NCBI GenBank assembly: GCA_963812965.1
Contig: CAWEXG010000005.1
Coordinates: 62,001-126,000, forward strand
DNA length: 64,000 bases
Reading direction: 5' to 3'
Source: DASXMT01 sp963812965
GTDB lineage: Bacteria; Actinomycetota; Acidimicrobiia; Acidimicrobiales; RAAP-2
Shown here: positions 16,587-26,265 of the stretch, one piece after another
Position numbering within the stretch: position 1 is the first letter of the stretch
Layout: each line of letters begins with the position of its first letter
Position numbers and translations under genes: made by a program
The notes under the pieces: generated by a model
What the model was told of the DNA's origin: nothing
The model's database searches: none
Seen by the model: the letters and a program-made list of their open reading frames with translations, nothing else

Positions 16587-17315
16587 ATGCGAATCACCAC
16601 CGTCGAGCAGGGGCGAGTTGTCGGCAGCCTGATCGAGAAGCAGCTCACCACCCCACAGCAGTATCCGCTCACGCTCAACGCGTTGATCCTGGCGTGCAAT
16701 CAGGTGTCGAACCGCTCTCCCATTGTGAACTACGACGAGGGCATCATCCAACCGGCGCTGGACGAGCTGCGAGCGAACCATATGGTGCGCTTCGTGTACC
16801 CCTCGCACGGCCGGTCGGTGGTTCGCTACCGCCAGGTGCTCGACGAGGTGCTGGGGGTGGACGCCGGGCAGCTGGCCCTGTTGGGGATGCTGCTTTTGCG
16901 GGGGCCACAGACGGTGGGGGAGCTCCGGACACGGACCGAGCGCATGGCGCAGTTCGACGATCTGTCGGCGGTGCAGCACGATCTCGAGTTCCTGGCCGGC
17001 CTGGGTGATGGTCTGGTGGTCCGGTTGGAGCGTCGTCCTGGCCAGAAAGAAGATCGGTGGGCACAGTTGCTCTGCGACACGCAGGATGACGCTCTCGGCA
17101 GCTCGATCGAACCGGCCACCGAACCGGCCACCGAACCGGCCACCGAACCGGCCACCGAACCGGCCACCGAACCGGCCACCGAACCGGCACGCTCACCTGG
17201 CCTGGACGGGGACCGGACCGTGGCCGATCTACGGGTAGAGGTCGATGCCTTGCGGTTAGAACTCGAAGGTCTTCGTGCCGAGGTCGCTGATCTTCGTGAC
17301 AGCCTCGGCGGTTAG
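16587..17315 (+). CDS. yceH: YceH family (DUF480) winged-helix protein with an EPAT repeat
   Basis: The first about 170 residues match the DUF480/YceH family, which has two winged-helix domains: RVVGSLIEKQLTTPQQYPLTLNAL, ACNQVSNRSP, then LLGMLLLRGPQTVGELRTRTERM. The molecular role of the family is not established. Between this core and a short C-terminal coiled coil (LRVEVDALRLELEGLRAEVADL) lies a run of six Glu-Pro-Ala-Thr repeats. ATG 16587 was preferred over 16575 because MRITTVEQG aligns with the family start. Confidence 0.8.
   Translation: MRITTVEQGRVVGSLIEKQLTTPQQYPLTLNALILACNQVSNRSPIVNYDEGIIQPALDELRANHMVRFVYPSHGRSVVRYRQVLDEVLGVDAGQLALLGMLLLRGPQTVGELRTRTERMAQFDDLSAVQHDLEFLAGLGDGLVVRLERRPGQKEDRWAQLLCDTQDDALGSSIEPATEPATEPATEPATEPATEPATEPARSPGLDGDRTVADLRVEVDALRLELEGLRAEVADLRDSLGG
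17109..17189 (+). repeat. 12-bp tandem repeat, six perfect copies, inside yceH
   Basis: The unit GAACCGGCCACC is repeated six times without a mismatch (17109-17180) and ends in a partial seventh copy. Each unit encodes EPAT. The perfection of the copies at DNA level indicates recent expansion or active slippage rather than protein-level selection for the sequence. Confidence 0.95.
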
Positions 17316-17367
17316 TGCCGTGTCCAGCGACGCTCGCTCCATGCACGGCACGAGCTGGGACGGTTGT

Positions 17368-17832
17368 TCAGGCTGCAGCTGAGCGGTTCCGCAACACCTC
17401 GAGGGCGCGGTCGGCGTGAGAGTTGAAGGAGAGCTCGGAACGGATCACCTCGAGCACGGTCCGGTCGGTGTCGATGACGAACGTGGCGCGCTTCGTCTTG
17501 CCCAGGATGGTCACACCCCGCTTCGCCCCGAGCTGCTCGGCCACTGCCGAATCGGTGTCGCTCAGCAACGGGTAGTCGAAGGTGTGCTTCTCCGAGAACT
17601 GCTTCTGCTTCTGGACCGTATCCGCGCTGATACCGACGCGCTGGGCTCCGACCGCCTCGAACTCTGCCTTCAGATCGCGGAAGTGACAGCTCTCCTTTGT
17701 GCAGCCGTAGGTCATGGCCGCCGGGTAGAAGAACAGGACCACGGGACCGTTCTTCAGGAGATCGCTGAGACGCCGAGGCGTCCCGGTCTCGTCGGGAAGC
17801 TCGAAGTCAGGAACGACGTCACCCTTGTCCAT
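17368..17832 (-). CDS. bcp: Thiol peroxidase of the Bcp/PrxQ family
   Basis: This peroxiredoxin reduces hydroperoxides with thioredoxin-type donors. It shows GDVVPDFELPDETG, LSDLLKNGPVVLFFYPAAMTYGCTKESCHFRD and VGISADTVQKQKQFSEKHTFDYPLLSD. The peroxidatic Cys is in YGCTKESC, where the usual Pro before Gly is Tyr, and the PrxQ resolving Cys follows five residues later. The length of 154 is normal. It is cytoplasmic, with no signal, and is convergent with yceH. Confidence 0.9.
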   Translation of the reverse strand: MDKGDVVPDFELPDETGTPRRLSDLLKNGPVVLFFYPAAMTYGCTKESCHFRDLKAEFEAVGAQRVGISADTVQKQKQFSEKHTFDYPLLSDTDSAVAEQLGAKRGVTILGKTKRATFVIDTDRTVLEVIRSELSFNSHADRALEVLRNRSAAA

Positions 17833-17945
17833 GGCGCCAGCATAGGAGGGACGGCGCCGTACAGAAGACCCGGCGCCACAGAGAGGGTCTGTGCTGCGCT
17901 CGGCGCTCCCGTAGCTGCCGCCGCCAGGTTTCCATCGTTGCTACG

Positions 17946-18923
17946 TTGACCTTCGTGACGACCCAGGAACCATCGACCCCATCCTCACCATCGACCATCC
18001 CGAACATGGCGTGGGGCGATGGGCTGGCGACCGTGTCCGCCGGCGACGACGTGCTCGATACGTGGTATCCGACCCCTGCTCTGGGGGAGCCGAGCAGTGA
18101 TGCCACGTCCGCCCGGTTTGTGGACGCGGAGTATCGTGACGAGGTCCGCGATGTCCGTATCGAGGTGGTACGGCGAGTCATCGACCTGGACGCAGAGCCC
18201 GCCGATGTCCCCGACGCGTACCTACGCCTGCACCTCCTCTCGCATCGTCTGGCCAAGCCGCACACCGTCAACCTCACCGGCATCTTCGGCATCCTCCCCA
18301 CGGTGGCCTGGACCAGTCTCGGGCCGTGCAGCACCGATGAGCTCACCGCCGTTCGTTTGCGACTGCGGGCTGGACGATCCGAGCTCCAGGTGACCAGCGT
18401 GGACAAGTTCCCCCGGATGACCGACTATGTGGTTCCCACCGGAGTGCGTATCGCCGATGCCGACCGAGTCCGTCTCGGCGCTTACCTTTCACCTGGAACG
18501 ACTGTGATGCACGAAGGGTTCGTCAACTTCAATGCAGGAACGCTCGGGACCTCCATGGTCGAGGGTCGCATCAGCGCCGGCGTCGTGGTCGGCGATGGTT
18601 CGGACATCGGGGGAGGGGCGTCCATCATGGGCACGCTGTCAGGCGGTGGGACCGAGGTCATCAGCGTGGGTAGCGGATGCCTCCTAGGTGCCAACGCCGG
18701 CATCGGGATCTCGCTTGGCGACGGCTGTGTCGTAGAAGCAGGTTGCTATGTGACTGCCGGGACGAAGGTGACTCTCCCGGATGCCACAGCGGTGAAGGCT
18801 GCGCAGCTCTCGGGGGCATCGGGGCTCCTCTACCGGCGTAACAGCCAGTCGGGTGCAATCGAGGTTATTGAACGGTCGGGATCCTGGGGCAGTCTGAACG
18901 ACGTGCTGCACAGCAATAACTGA
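17946..18923 (+). CDS. dapD: Tetrahydrodipicolinate N-succinyltransferase, actinobacterial type
   Basis: DapD succinylates tetrahydrodipicolinate in the lysine and meso-diaminopimelate pathway. The sequence has the actinobacterial start MAWGDGLATVSAGDDVLDTWYP, a middle domain, and a left-handed beta helix (GAYLSPGTTVMHEGFVNFNAG, then MVEGRISAGVVVGDGSDIGGGASIMG) that binds succinyl-CoA. The start is uncertain: TTG 17946, GTG 17955 or the internal ATG 18006 (MAWGDG), which fits the family start best. It is divergent from bcp. Confidence 0.88.
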   Translation: MTFVTTQEPSTPSSPSTIPNMAWGDGLATVSAGDDVLDTWYPTPALGEPSSDATSARFVDAEYRDEVRDVRIEVVRRVIDLDAEPADVPDAYLRLHLLSHRLAKPHTVNLTGIFGILPTVAWTSLGPCSTDELTAVRLRLRAGRSELQVTSVDKFPRMTDYVVPTGVRIADADRVRLGAYLSPGTTVMHEGFVNFNAGTLGTSMVEGRISAGVVVGDGSDIGGGASIMGTLSGGGTEVISVGSGCLLGANAGIGISLGDGCVVEAGCYVTAGTKVTLPDATAVKAAQLSGASGLLYRRNSQSGAIEVIERSGSWGSLNDVLHSNN

Positions 18924-18988
18924 CAGCAGGCACGAACTGACAGCGGAGTCGGTTGTTCAACGGAAGAGCAGTTCGTCGGAACTGCTTA

Positions 18989-19004
18989 TGTGATCTCGTT
19001 CACA
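18989..19004. promoter_or_regulatory. Perfect CRP-type operator upstream of the acetate genes
   Basis: TGTGATCTCGTTCACA has the exact TGTGA-N6-TCACA form of cAMP receptor protein / GlxR sites. It lies about 175 bp before the acetate permease start, in the only sizeable intergenic space before that gene. A purine-rich direct repeat (AGAAGAGAAGT at about 19069 and 19090) lies between. No CRP gene is in the window, so the regulator is inferred. Confidence 0.65.
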
Positions 19005-19176
19005 ACGTTGGTTCATCGATTTGTTGCAAATTCGCCCTGGATTCCCGGCATCACTGGTTTTACAGTGGAAGAAGAGAAGTAAGAAAAGGAGAAGAGAAGT
19101 TTAGAAAATCGGATGGGGGGCGGACGGCGCCGATGCCGTGATTTGGGGCTTGGTGCTGACGATCAAAGGGGTGACC

Positions 19177-19818
19177 ATGTCATCAGAATCACCAATGTCA
19201 CAAGGCATCGAAGTGAAGGAGGGCCCAGTTCCCGTTGAGACGGTTGTCCACCGGACCGCCGACCCAGCGCCGTTGGGTCTCGCTGCGTTCGCAATGACCA
19301 CCTTCGCGTTGAGCGTGGGTAATGCGAACATCTGGGGTCCAGGGGCGGACGCCGCCTTGGCTCTTGCGCTGGTGTACGGCGGAGGGGTGCAGCTACTGGC
19401 AGGTATGTGGGAGTTCACCCGAAAGAACACCTTCGGGGCGCTGGCGTTCTCCTCGTTCGGCGCCTTCTGGATCTCGTTCTATGTGTTCGACAAGTTTGTC
19501 GCCGGCGGGATCGGCAGTGCGGCAGAGGTGTCGGTGGCGTCGGGCGTGTTCCTCCTCGGGTGGACCATCTTCACGGCTTACATGACCGTTGCCTCGCTTC
19601 GGGTGAGCCTGGCCGTCGTGGCTGTGTTCGTCCTGTTGACCGTTACCTTCGTCCTGTTGACCATCGGTAACTTCCAGGACCAGGCGAACCTCATCAAGGC
19701 TGGTGGATGGGTCGGGATCGCCACGGCAGCTGCTGCCTGGTACGCCTCGTTTGCCGGTGTGGTGAACGAGACGTTCAAGAAGGCCGTCATCCCCACTCTG
19801 CCCCTGTCTCCTCATTGA
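19177..19818 (+). CDS. satP: Acetate uptake permease (GPR1/FUN34/YaaH family)
   Basis: This six-helix membrane protein imports acetate or succinate with protons. The family signature around NPAPLGL is seen as DPAPLGLAAFAMTTFALS, followed by GVQLLAGMWEF and NTFGALAFSSFGAFWISF. The start at ATG 19177 follows AAAGGGGTGACC; an in-frame ATG at 19138 has no such site. The next gene is acetyl-CoA synthetase, so the two form an acetate assimilation unit. Confidence 0.87.
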   Translation: MSSESPMSQGIEVKEGPVPVETVVHRTADPAPLGLAAFAMTTFALSVGNANIWGPGADAALALALVYGGGVQLLAGMWEFTRKNTFGALAFSSFGAFWISFYVFDKFVAGGIGSAAEVSVASGVFLLGWTIFTAYMTVASLRVSLAVVAVFVLLTVTFVLLTIGNFQDQANLIKAGGWVGIATAAAAWYASFAGVVNETFKKAVIPTLPLSPH

Positions 19819-19942
19819 TGGGAACTATTGATGGGAACTGGTGCCGAGATGGAGATGGAGCGACACGGCGTGACAGCACCGGGCGACGGGGGTAGGACAT
19901 AGGGAACGCGACGTCAGCGGTCAGCAATCGGGAGGAATAGTC

Positions 19943-21937
19943 ATGAGTGACTCCGGGCATGATGGGGGACAGGAGGGCGGCCTGTCGGCACTGCTCCACG
20001 AGGGTCGGCAGTTCCCTCCACCCCCCGAGTTCGTCGATCAGGCCAACGTCGGACCTGAGGTCTATGCAGAGGCTGATGCCGACCCCGTGGCATGGTGGGC
20101 AGCGCAGGCCGCGTTGCTCGACTGGGCAGAACCGTGGACCGACGTCCTGGAGTGGAAGGCCCCCTTCGCCAAGTGGTTCGTGGGCGGGAAGCTGAACGCC
20201 TCTGTCAACTGTGTCGACCGTCACGTGGCCGCTGGTCTCGGGGACAGGGTCGCATTTCACTGGGTAGGTGAGCCCGAGGGCGATACCCGGACCATCCGGT
20301 ACGCGGATCTGCAGGACATGGTGTGCCGGGCGGCCAACGCGCTCACCGAGTTGGGTGTTCACGCCGGGGACCGGGTCTGCATCTATATGCCGATGATCCC
20401 GGAGGCGGCGGTGGCCATGCTGGCCTGCGCCCGCCTTGGCGCTCCCCACATGGTCACCTTCGGCGGCTTCTCCGCCGAGGCGTTGGCCAATCGGATCCTT
20501 GACGGCGATGCCCGTGTGGTCATCACTGCCGATGGTGGTTACCGGAGAGGTACCAAGGCGGCCTTGAAGCCCAACGTGGACGAGGCGCTGAAGCAGTGTC
20601 CGGACGTGCATACGGTGCTGGTCGTCCGTCGGACCGAGCAGGACGTCGAGTGGAACGAGAGCCGAGACCACTGGTGGCACGACGTCGTCGACCGTCAGTC
20701 GTCCGAACACGAGGCGGAAGCGTTCGACGCCGAGCAGCCGCTCTACATCATGTACACCAGCGGAACGACTGCGAAGCCGAAGGGCATCTTCCACACCACG
20801 GGTGGGTACCTGACCCATGTCTCCACCACCCATCGGCTGATCTTCGACGTGAAGCCGGACAAGGACGTGTTCTGGACTGCAGCCGACATCGGCTGGGTAA
20901 CCGGTCACAGTTACATCGTCTATGGCCCGCTGGCCAACGCGGTTACCTCGGTCATGTACGAGGGGACCCCCGACGCCGGAGGTCGGGACCGCTGGTGGAA
21001 GATCGTCGAGGAGTACAAGGTCAACATCCTCTACACCGCTCCGACCACCATCCGGACGTTCATGAAGTGGGGCGAAGAGTTCCCTGCCGCCCACGACCTC
21101 TCGAGCTTGCGGCTGCTCGGCTCGGTGGGTGAACCCATCAACCCAGAAGCATGGATGTGGTACCGGAAGAACATCGGTGGTGACCGGTGCCCGATCGTCG
21201 ACACGTGGTGGCAGACCGAGACCGGTGGCATCATGATCACCCCACTACCCGGGATCACCACCACGAAGCCCGGGGCGGCGATGCGCCCGTTCCCGGGAGT
21301 CAGCGCCGACATCGTCGACGACCTGGGCAACTCGGTCGGGAACGACGCCGGCGGGTACTTGGTCCTCGACCGGCCGTGGCCTGGCATGCTCCGCGGGATC
21401 TGGGGTGACCCGAAGCGGTACGAGGAGACGTACTGGTCCCGGTATCCCGGCCGGTACTTCGCCGGTGACGGGGCCAAGAGAGACGAGGACGGCGACCTAT
21501 GGCTGCTGGGTCGAGTCGACGACGTGATGAACATCTCCGGACACCGCATCTCGACCACCGAGGTGGAGCATGCCCTGGTTGGCTTCCCCCGTGTGGCCGA
21601 GGCGGCGGTGGTCGGCGCCAGCGACGAGACGACCGGTCAGGCCATCGTGGCGTTCGTCACCGTCAAGGGCGAGGTGTCCGACGAGGAGAACGAGGGCGGC
21701 GCATTGGTGGACGAGCTACGCAACCACGTGGCCAAGGTCATCGGTCCCATCGCCAAGCCGCGCCAGATCATCCTGACGCCCGATCTGCCCAAGACCCGGA
21801 GCGGGAAGATCATGCGCCGGCTCCTGAAGGACGTTGCCGAGCATCGTGAGCTGGGCGACGTGACCACGCTCCTCGACCCGACCGTTGTAAACCTCATCGA
21901 CCAGCAGATGCAGGCAGGAGGGGGCGAGGCGGACTGA
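19943..21937 (+). CDS. acs: Acetyl-CoA synthetase
   Basis: Acs activates acetate with ATP and CoA. The 664-residue protein carries the adenylate motif YIMYTSGTTAKPKGI, the WWQTETGG segment, DDVMNISGHRISTTEVEHAL and the C-terminal KTRSGKIMRRLLK, whose Lys is the usual acetylation-control site. SD GGGAGGAA precedes ATG 19943. It follows the acetate permease by 124 bp in the same direction and probably shares the CRP-type control upstream. Confidence 0.95.
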   Translation: MSDSGHDGGQEGGLSALLHEGRQFPPPPEFVDQANVGPEVYAEADADPVAWWAAQAALLDWAEPWTDVLEWKAPFAKWFVGGKLNASVNCVDRHVAAGLGDRVAFHWVGEPEGDTRTIRYADLQDMVCRAANALTELGVHAGDRVCIYMPMIPEAAVAMLACARLGAPHMVTFGGFSAEALANRILDGDARVVITADGGYRRGTKAALKPNVDEALKQCPDVHTVLVVRRTEQDVEWNESRDHWWHDVVDRQSSEHEAEAFDAEQPLYIMYTSGTTAKPKGIFHTTGGYLTHVSTTHRLIFDVKPDKDVFWTAADIGWVTGHSYIVYGPLANAVTSVMYEGTPDAGGRDRWWKIVEEYKVNILYTAPTTIRTFMKWGEEFPAAHDLSSLRLLGSVGEPINPEAWMWYRKNIGGDRCPIVDTWWQTETGGIMITPLPGITTTKPGAAMRPFPGVSADIVDDLGNSVGNDAGGYLVLDRPWPGMLRGIWGDPKRYEETYWSRYPGRYFAGDGAKRDEDGDLWLLGRVDDVMNISGHRISTTEVEHALVGFPRVAEAAVVGASDETTGQAIVAFVTVKGEVSDEENEGGALVDELRNHVAKVIGPIAKPRQIILTPDLPKTRSGKIMRRLLKDVAEHRELGDVTTLLDPTVVNLIDQQMQAGGGEAD

Positions 21938-21971
21938 CTGCTGCCGCCGCCGCCGCCGCCGGCTTCAGGCT

Positions 21972-22727
21972 TCAGGGCTTCGGCGGCGCGCTCCAGCTGT
22001 CCAGTGCCTCACGGTTGGCCGCACTTCCCAGTAGTCGGCTGAACGCTTCGTCCTCGCTGGACCGTGCTCGGCGCACGGCGTCGGCGTGTGGCGCGCGCAT
22101 GAGCCGCTTGATCTCCTGGACGGCGTCCGGCGGGTAGCCGGCTACATGTGTGGCCAACTGCATCGTCTCGTCGACAACCGTTCCAGAGGAGCAGACTCGG
22201 AGAGCGATACCGATATCGACTGCCTCCTGGGCCGTGACCCACTCCGAGCACAAGAGCACCCGGGCTGCCTGCTGCCATCCCATACGGGAAGGGAAGAGGT
22301 AGCTGCTCCCCGCCTCCGGAGGCACGCCGAGCTCGGCGAAGGGAACGCGCAGCCGCGCCTCCTCGTCGATCAGGACGATGTCGCAGTGCGGAAGCATGGT
22401 GAATCCGAGGCCGATGCCCACCCCGTTGACGGCGGCGAACAAGGGCTTCGGGCAGCTCTGCAAACTGTCGAGCAGGGCCGGAAAACCGCCGGTCGCCCCT
22501 TCGGGTGCACTCCCGGCTGCGATGGCAGCCATCTCCCGAAGGTCCTGGCCGGCGCTGAACGCCGAGCCCCGGCCGGTCAGGACGACCGCCCGGACTAACT
22601 CTTCCTCTCCTGCCGATGTCACGGCGTCGGCGACGCCGCGATACATGGCCACGTTGAACGCGTTGCGAACATCCGGACGATCGAAAGTGATGAGCCGGAC
22701 CCCGTCGAGGTCTCGTATGTCGATCAT
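21972..22727 (-). CDS. Enoyl-CoA hydratase/isomerase family protein
   Basis: This crotonase-fold protein of about 251 residues has LITFDRPDVRNAFNVAMYRGV at the N-terminus, the oxyanion segments GRGSAFSAGQDLREMAA and AAVNGVGIGLGFTMLPHCDIVL, and RVPFAELGVPPEAGSSYLFP, where the PPEAG Glu is a candidate catalytic acid. ATG 22727 begins MIDIRDLDG; the frame is open further upstream but that sequence does not resemble the family. The exact CoA substrate is unknown. It is followed upstream by a thioesterase gene in the same direction. Confidence 0.85.
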   Translation of the reverse strand: MIDIRDLDGVRLITFDRPDVRNAFNVAMYRGVADAVTSAGEEELVRAVVLTGRGSAFSAGQDLREMAAIAAGSAPEGATGGFPALLDSLQSCPKPLFAAVNGVGIGLGFTMLPHCDIVLIDEEARLRVPFAELGVPPEAGSSYLFPSRMGWQQAARVLLCSEWVTAQEAVDIGIALRVCSSGTVVDETMQLATHVAGYPPDAVQEIKRLMRAPHADAVRRARSSEDEAFSRLLGSAANREALDSWSAPPKP

Positions 22728-22780
22728 CGCACTCCTGCCTTCTCCGTCTCCGTTCTCGCTGGCTGCTGCCGGCTCGATGC

Positions 22781-23404
22781 TCACACCTCCGACGCCGGGG
22801 CAACCGATAGGTCGGTCCGCCGAGCCGTGGCGAACTCGCCTTCGGCTTCTGCTGTGATCTCGCCTCGCTGGATCAGATGGCCCTTGGACACCACCCGCCT
22901 GTCTGTGCGGTGATCGATCCATCCTTCGAAGCTGGACTCCTCGTCGATCAGCGTGGGGCGCCGGTAGCGGACGGAGAGACGGATGGTGGGTCCGGCCGCG
23001 TTCTCCAACTGGTTGGCTGCCGTGAGGACGATGTCGAACGCACCGGCGATGACCGCTCCGTGCACCCAGCCGGGACCACCTTCGTACGCCTTGGTGAACC
23101 TGGCGGAACCGTAGGCTTTGGACGACCCCGACTCCGCCCTGATCGTGAGCGGTAGGGCCAGTGGGTTGTAACGACCCATCATCACGTCGTAGGGCATCGA
23201 GTCGCGCATGGCGCTGGCCAGGTTCGTACTATCGATCTCTGGACCTATGACGAACCGCGGGTAGGCCTCTTGCGGCACGTGAGCAGCCAGGCGATCGCCG
23301 ATCGTACGGAGGTCGGCGGCGGCCACCTCGGCCTCGCCGTGTGGCAGATCGCAGGTCACCGTCAACTCGATGAGCCGCCGCACCTCGTTCGTGAGGGCGC
23401 TCAT
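22781..23404 (-). CDS. Hotdog-fold thioesterase family protein
   Basis: The central part, LTIRAESGSSKAYGSARFTKAYEGGPGWVHGAVIAGAFDIVLTAAN, contains the G-x-x-HGG-like entry of PaaI/YbgC-type acyl-CoA thioesterases (here GWVHGAVIAG). It is followed by the strand pair TIRLSVRYRRPTLIDEESSFEGWIDHRTDRRVVSKGHL. The N-terminal 90 residues are helical and less conserved. ATG 23404 has a GAGGA upstream; 23470 is an alternative giving 22 extra Pro/Ser-rich residues. It likely acts with the adjacent hydratases in acyl-CoA turnover. Confidence 0.75.
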   Translation of the reverse strand: MSALTNEVRRLIELTVTCDLPHGEAEVAAADLRTIGDRLAAHVPQEAYPRFVIGPEIDSTNLASAMRDSMPYDVMMGRYNPLALPLTIRAESGSSKAYGSARFTKAYEGGPGWVHGAVIAGAFDIVLTAANQLENAAGPTIRLSVRYRRPTLIDEESSFEGWIDHRTDRRVVSKGHLIQRGEITAEAEGEFATARRTDLSVAPASEV

Positions 23405-23514
23405 CCCGTCCTCACGGCCGGAGATCGCTGGATGGGGACTGGGAGGACTGGTGGGTGTCATGGGGGGCATCGTAGAGCACTAGGTTCAGAGGACCATCTC
23501 GAAGGGAGCAGCGG

Positions 23515-24294
23515 ATGACAGACAGGGTTCGGCTCACGATCGACGGCCCCATCGCCGTGATTACCAACGACAACCAGGCCAAGCGCAACGCCTTCGACGA
23601 CGAGATGGACGTACGGTTGTTCGAGATCCTCGGTGAGCTCCGGGAGCGTCCCGATGTACGTGCGGTGATCTGGCGGGGGGAAGGCGAGATCTGGTCGTCC
23701 GGTCGGGACACGTCGGTGATCGGGACCAATGCCACCGAGTTGAGCCACTTCGAGCTGATGACCCGAGGTCATCGGGGCATCTTGCAGCTCTTCGAGCTCG
23801 ACGTTCCCATCATCGTCGCCTTCAAGGGGTGGGCGATCGGGGGCTCCTTTCAACGAGGGCTGCTCTGCGACATCCGGATCGCTGCCGAGGGCACCCGGTT
23901 CATGCTGCCGGAAGTGGCCTACGGGGTGATCCCCGATACCGGTGGCGTGGGCCGGCTGTTCCAGATGTGCGGCCACGGCGTCGTCAGCGACATGGTGCTC
24001 ACCGGTCGATCGCTCGATGTCGACGAAGCACTGTCCTACGGCATCGTGTCCCGGGTGGTGAAGCCCGAGGAGCTCGATGAGACTGCGTGGGAGATGGCGA
24101 CCAAGATCGCTTCGGCACCAGCGGTGACCGTGAAGATGGCTCGGCGGGTCATCCGACATCTCTCCGAGCACGACGTACGAACCTCGATGGCCGACGAGCT
24201 GGTGTTCCAGACGTTCGTCAACAAGTCGTCGGACTTCGCCGAGTTCAAGGCGGCACGGGCCGAGGAACGGGAACCGCGTTACACGGGAAGCTGA
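23515..24294 (+). CDS. Enoyl-CoA hydratase/isomerase family protein
   Basis: This is a crotonase-family protein of 259 residues. It has VITNDNQAKRNAFDDEMDVRLFEIL at the N-terminus, WSSGRDTSVIG in place of the usual AGAD oxyanion loop, and AFKGWAIGGSFQRGLLCDIRIAAEGTRFMLPEVAYGVIPDTGGVGRLF. The first Glu of classical hydratases is not in the usual place, so an isomerase or other crotonase reaction is possible. It starts divergently from the thioesterase with only about 110 bp between them. Confidence 0.82.
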   Translation: MTDRVRLTIDGPIAVITNDNQAKRNAFDDEMDVRLFEILGELRERPDVRAVIWRGEGEIWSSGRDTSVIGTNATELSHFELMTRGHRGILQLFELDVPIIVAFKGWAIGGSFQRGLLCDIRIAAEGTRFMLPEVAYGVIPDTGGVGRLFQMCGHGVVSDMVLTGRSLDVDEALSYGIVSRVVKPEELDETAWEMATKIASAPAVTVKMARRVIRHLSEHDVRTSMADELVFQTFVNKSSDFAEFKAARAEEREPRYTGS

Positions 24295-24360
24295 CGGAGC
24301 CGATCACCCAGCGGCCGGACTACCCGACCACCGGGTGACCCAGCGGCAGCTGTCACCTGC

Positions 24361-26125
24361 TCAAGGGCGTCCCGGAAGAGCCCGGTTGGCAGCGCTGACA
24401 ACCGCGCCGAGTGAGGCATCGAGGATGCTCGAGTCCATCCCCACCCCCCACCACGTGTCGCCTTCCGGCCCTTCCGCCTCGACGTAGGCCACTGCCGACG
24501 CCCCGCTGCCGGCGGTGAGTGCGTGCTCGCTGTAGTCCTTCACTTCGAACTCGACACCCAGATCGGCACGGAGCGCGGCCACCAGCGCATCGATGGGCCC
24601 GTTGCCCTCTCCGGTCACCGTCCGATGTTGACCGTCGACCAAGAGCTGAGCGATCACCGTGGTCCGCTTCCCTCCGGTGGTGACCTCGCTGCCGACCAAG
24701 CGGATCCCGGCATCTTCCGGGAAGATAGGTCCGTGAGAACACGTCCCACATCTCGTCCGGACGGATCACCGTGCCGCTGGCTTCGGTCGCCACCTGGATC
24801 TCCTTCGAGAACTCCATCTGCAGTCGGCGGGGGAGGTCGAGGCCGTGCTCGGTGTCCATGATGTAGGCGACCCCACCCTTACCGGACTGGCTGTTGACCT
24901 GGATGATCGCTTCGTACGTCCGTCCGGTGTGCTTCGGGTCGATAGGAAGGTACGGCACCTCCCACCGCTCGTACTCCTCGCCGAGCGCGGTCATGCCCTT
25001 CTTGATGGCGTCCTGGTGCGACCCGGAGAACGCCGTGTAGACCAGGTCTCCCGCATACGGGTGACGGGGGTGGATCGGCATCCGGGTGGCGTACTCGGCC
25101 ACCCGGCGGATCCGATCGATGTCGCTGAAGTCGAGGGCGGGGTCGATGCCCTGCGAGAACAGGTTCATGGCCAGAGTGACGACATCGACGTTGCCGGTCC
25201 GCTCGCCGTTGCCGAAGAGCGTCCCTTCCACCCGGTCGGCGCCGGCCAGCACGGCCAGCTCCGCTGCAGCCACGGCGGTGCCCCGGTCGTTGTGCGGGTG
25301 CAGGCTCAGGATGACGGCGTCACGGTTGGCAATGGTGCGACTGCACCACTCGATGACGTCTGCGTACACGTTGGGCCCGTACATCTCGACCGTGTTCGGC
25401 AGGTTGATGATGATCGGGCGGTCGGGCGTCGGCTCGATGACCTCCATGACTGCTTCGCAGATCTCGACCGCGAACTCGGGTTCGGTGCCGGTGAAGCTCT
25501 CCGGCGAGTACTCGTACCGGATGTCGGTGTTCGGAAGGGTGGACTCGAGCTTCTTGCACAGGCGGGCGGCGTTGACGGCGATGTCGATGATGCCCGCCTT
25601 GTCCAGACCGAAGACGACGCGGCGCTGCAGCTCCGAGGTCGAGTTGTAGAAGTGCACGATGGCCTGGCGAGCACCGATCAGGGATTGGAAGGTCCGCTCG
25701 ATCAGCTCCTCGCGGCACTGCACCAGTACCTGGATGGTCACGTCGTCGGGGATCAGGTCCTCGTCGATGATCTGTCGCTGGAAGTCGTAGTCGGTCTGGG
25801 ATGCCGACGGGAACCCGACCTCGATCTCCTTGAAGCCGACCTCGATCAAGGTCTCGAACAGTTTCAGCTTGCGCTCGGAGTCCATCGGGTCGATCAGCGC
25901 CTGGTTGCCGTCACGCAGGTCGACGCTGGCCCAGTGCGGTGCCCGGGTGAACTGCCGATCCGGCCAGGTCCGGTCGTGAAGCTGCAGCGGGAGGTAGGGC
26001 CGGTACATGCCGAAGGGCATCGGTGAGACGTCGCAGGGGAGGGCGAGACGAGCCGGCTCGACGCCGACACCGACGCCGGCTGGTGTCGCTGTTTCGTGCT
26101 CGTTGTTCCGGGGCTCGCTGCTCAT
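24361..26125 (-). CDS. leuA: 2-isopropylmalate synthase (one apparent frameshift)
   Basis: LeuA condenses acetyl-CoA with 2-ketoisovalerate in leucine synthesis. The catalytic TIM barrel is clear: HWASVDLRDGNQALIDPMD, GFKEIEVGFPSASQTDYDF, HPHNDRGTAVAAAELAVLAGADRVEGTLFGNGERTGNVDV. The C-terminal regulatory domain (VGSEVTTGGKRTTVIAQLLVDG) lies in another frame. An extra G near 24718, after codons for TYLP, breaks the frame; removing it continues as EDAGIRLVGSEV. The stop is then at 24361. The size (about 587 residues) fits the actinobacterial long form. An attenuator precedes the gene. Confidence 0.9.
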
Positions 26126-26201
26126 CGCTCCTGCTCCCTTGTTCCTCGTTGTCCGTCTCTCGTCGTCCTGGTACCTGCAGCTGCACCATCCGTTCGCCCA
26201 A

Positions 26202-26236
26202 CAAAAAACCCCCTGGCCTTATCGGCACAGGAGGTT
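26202..26236 (-). terminator. Intrinsic terminator in the leuA leader (attenuator)
   Basis: On the minus strand AACCTCCTG (26236-26228) pairs with CAGGGGGTT (26215-26207), nine pairs with one G-U. An inner GCC/GGC extension and a run of six T residues complete a textbook rho-independent terminator. It sits about 30 bp after the leader peptide and about 77 bp before leuA, so it must be passed for leuA to be expressed. Confidence 0.85.
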
Positions 26237-26265
26237 GCGAGGCGAACGCGATGTGGCGTTTGCCG

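Noticed and set aside
17109..17189. Possible CRISPR-like array in the 12-bp repeats
   Set aside because: The repeats are directly adjacent without spacers, are translated as EPAT in yceH, and no cas gene is near.
21939..21962. GCC trinucleotide run after acs as a functional repeat
   Set aside because: It is a short run between convergent genes and is common in high-GC DNA; no evidence of function.
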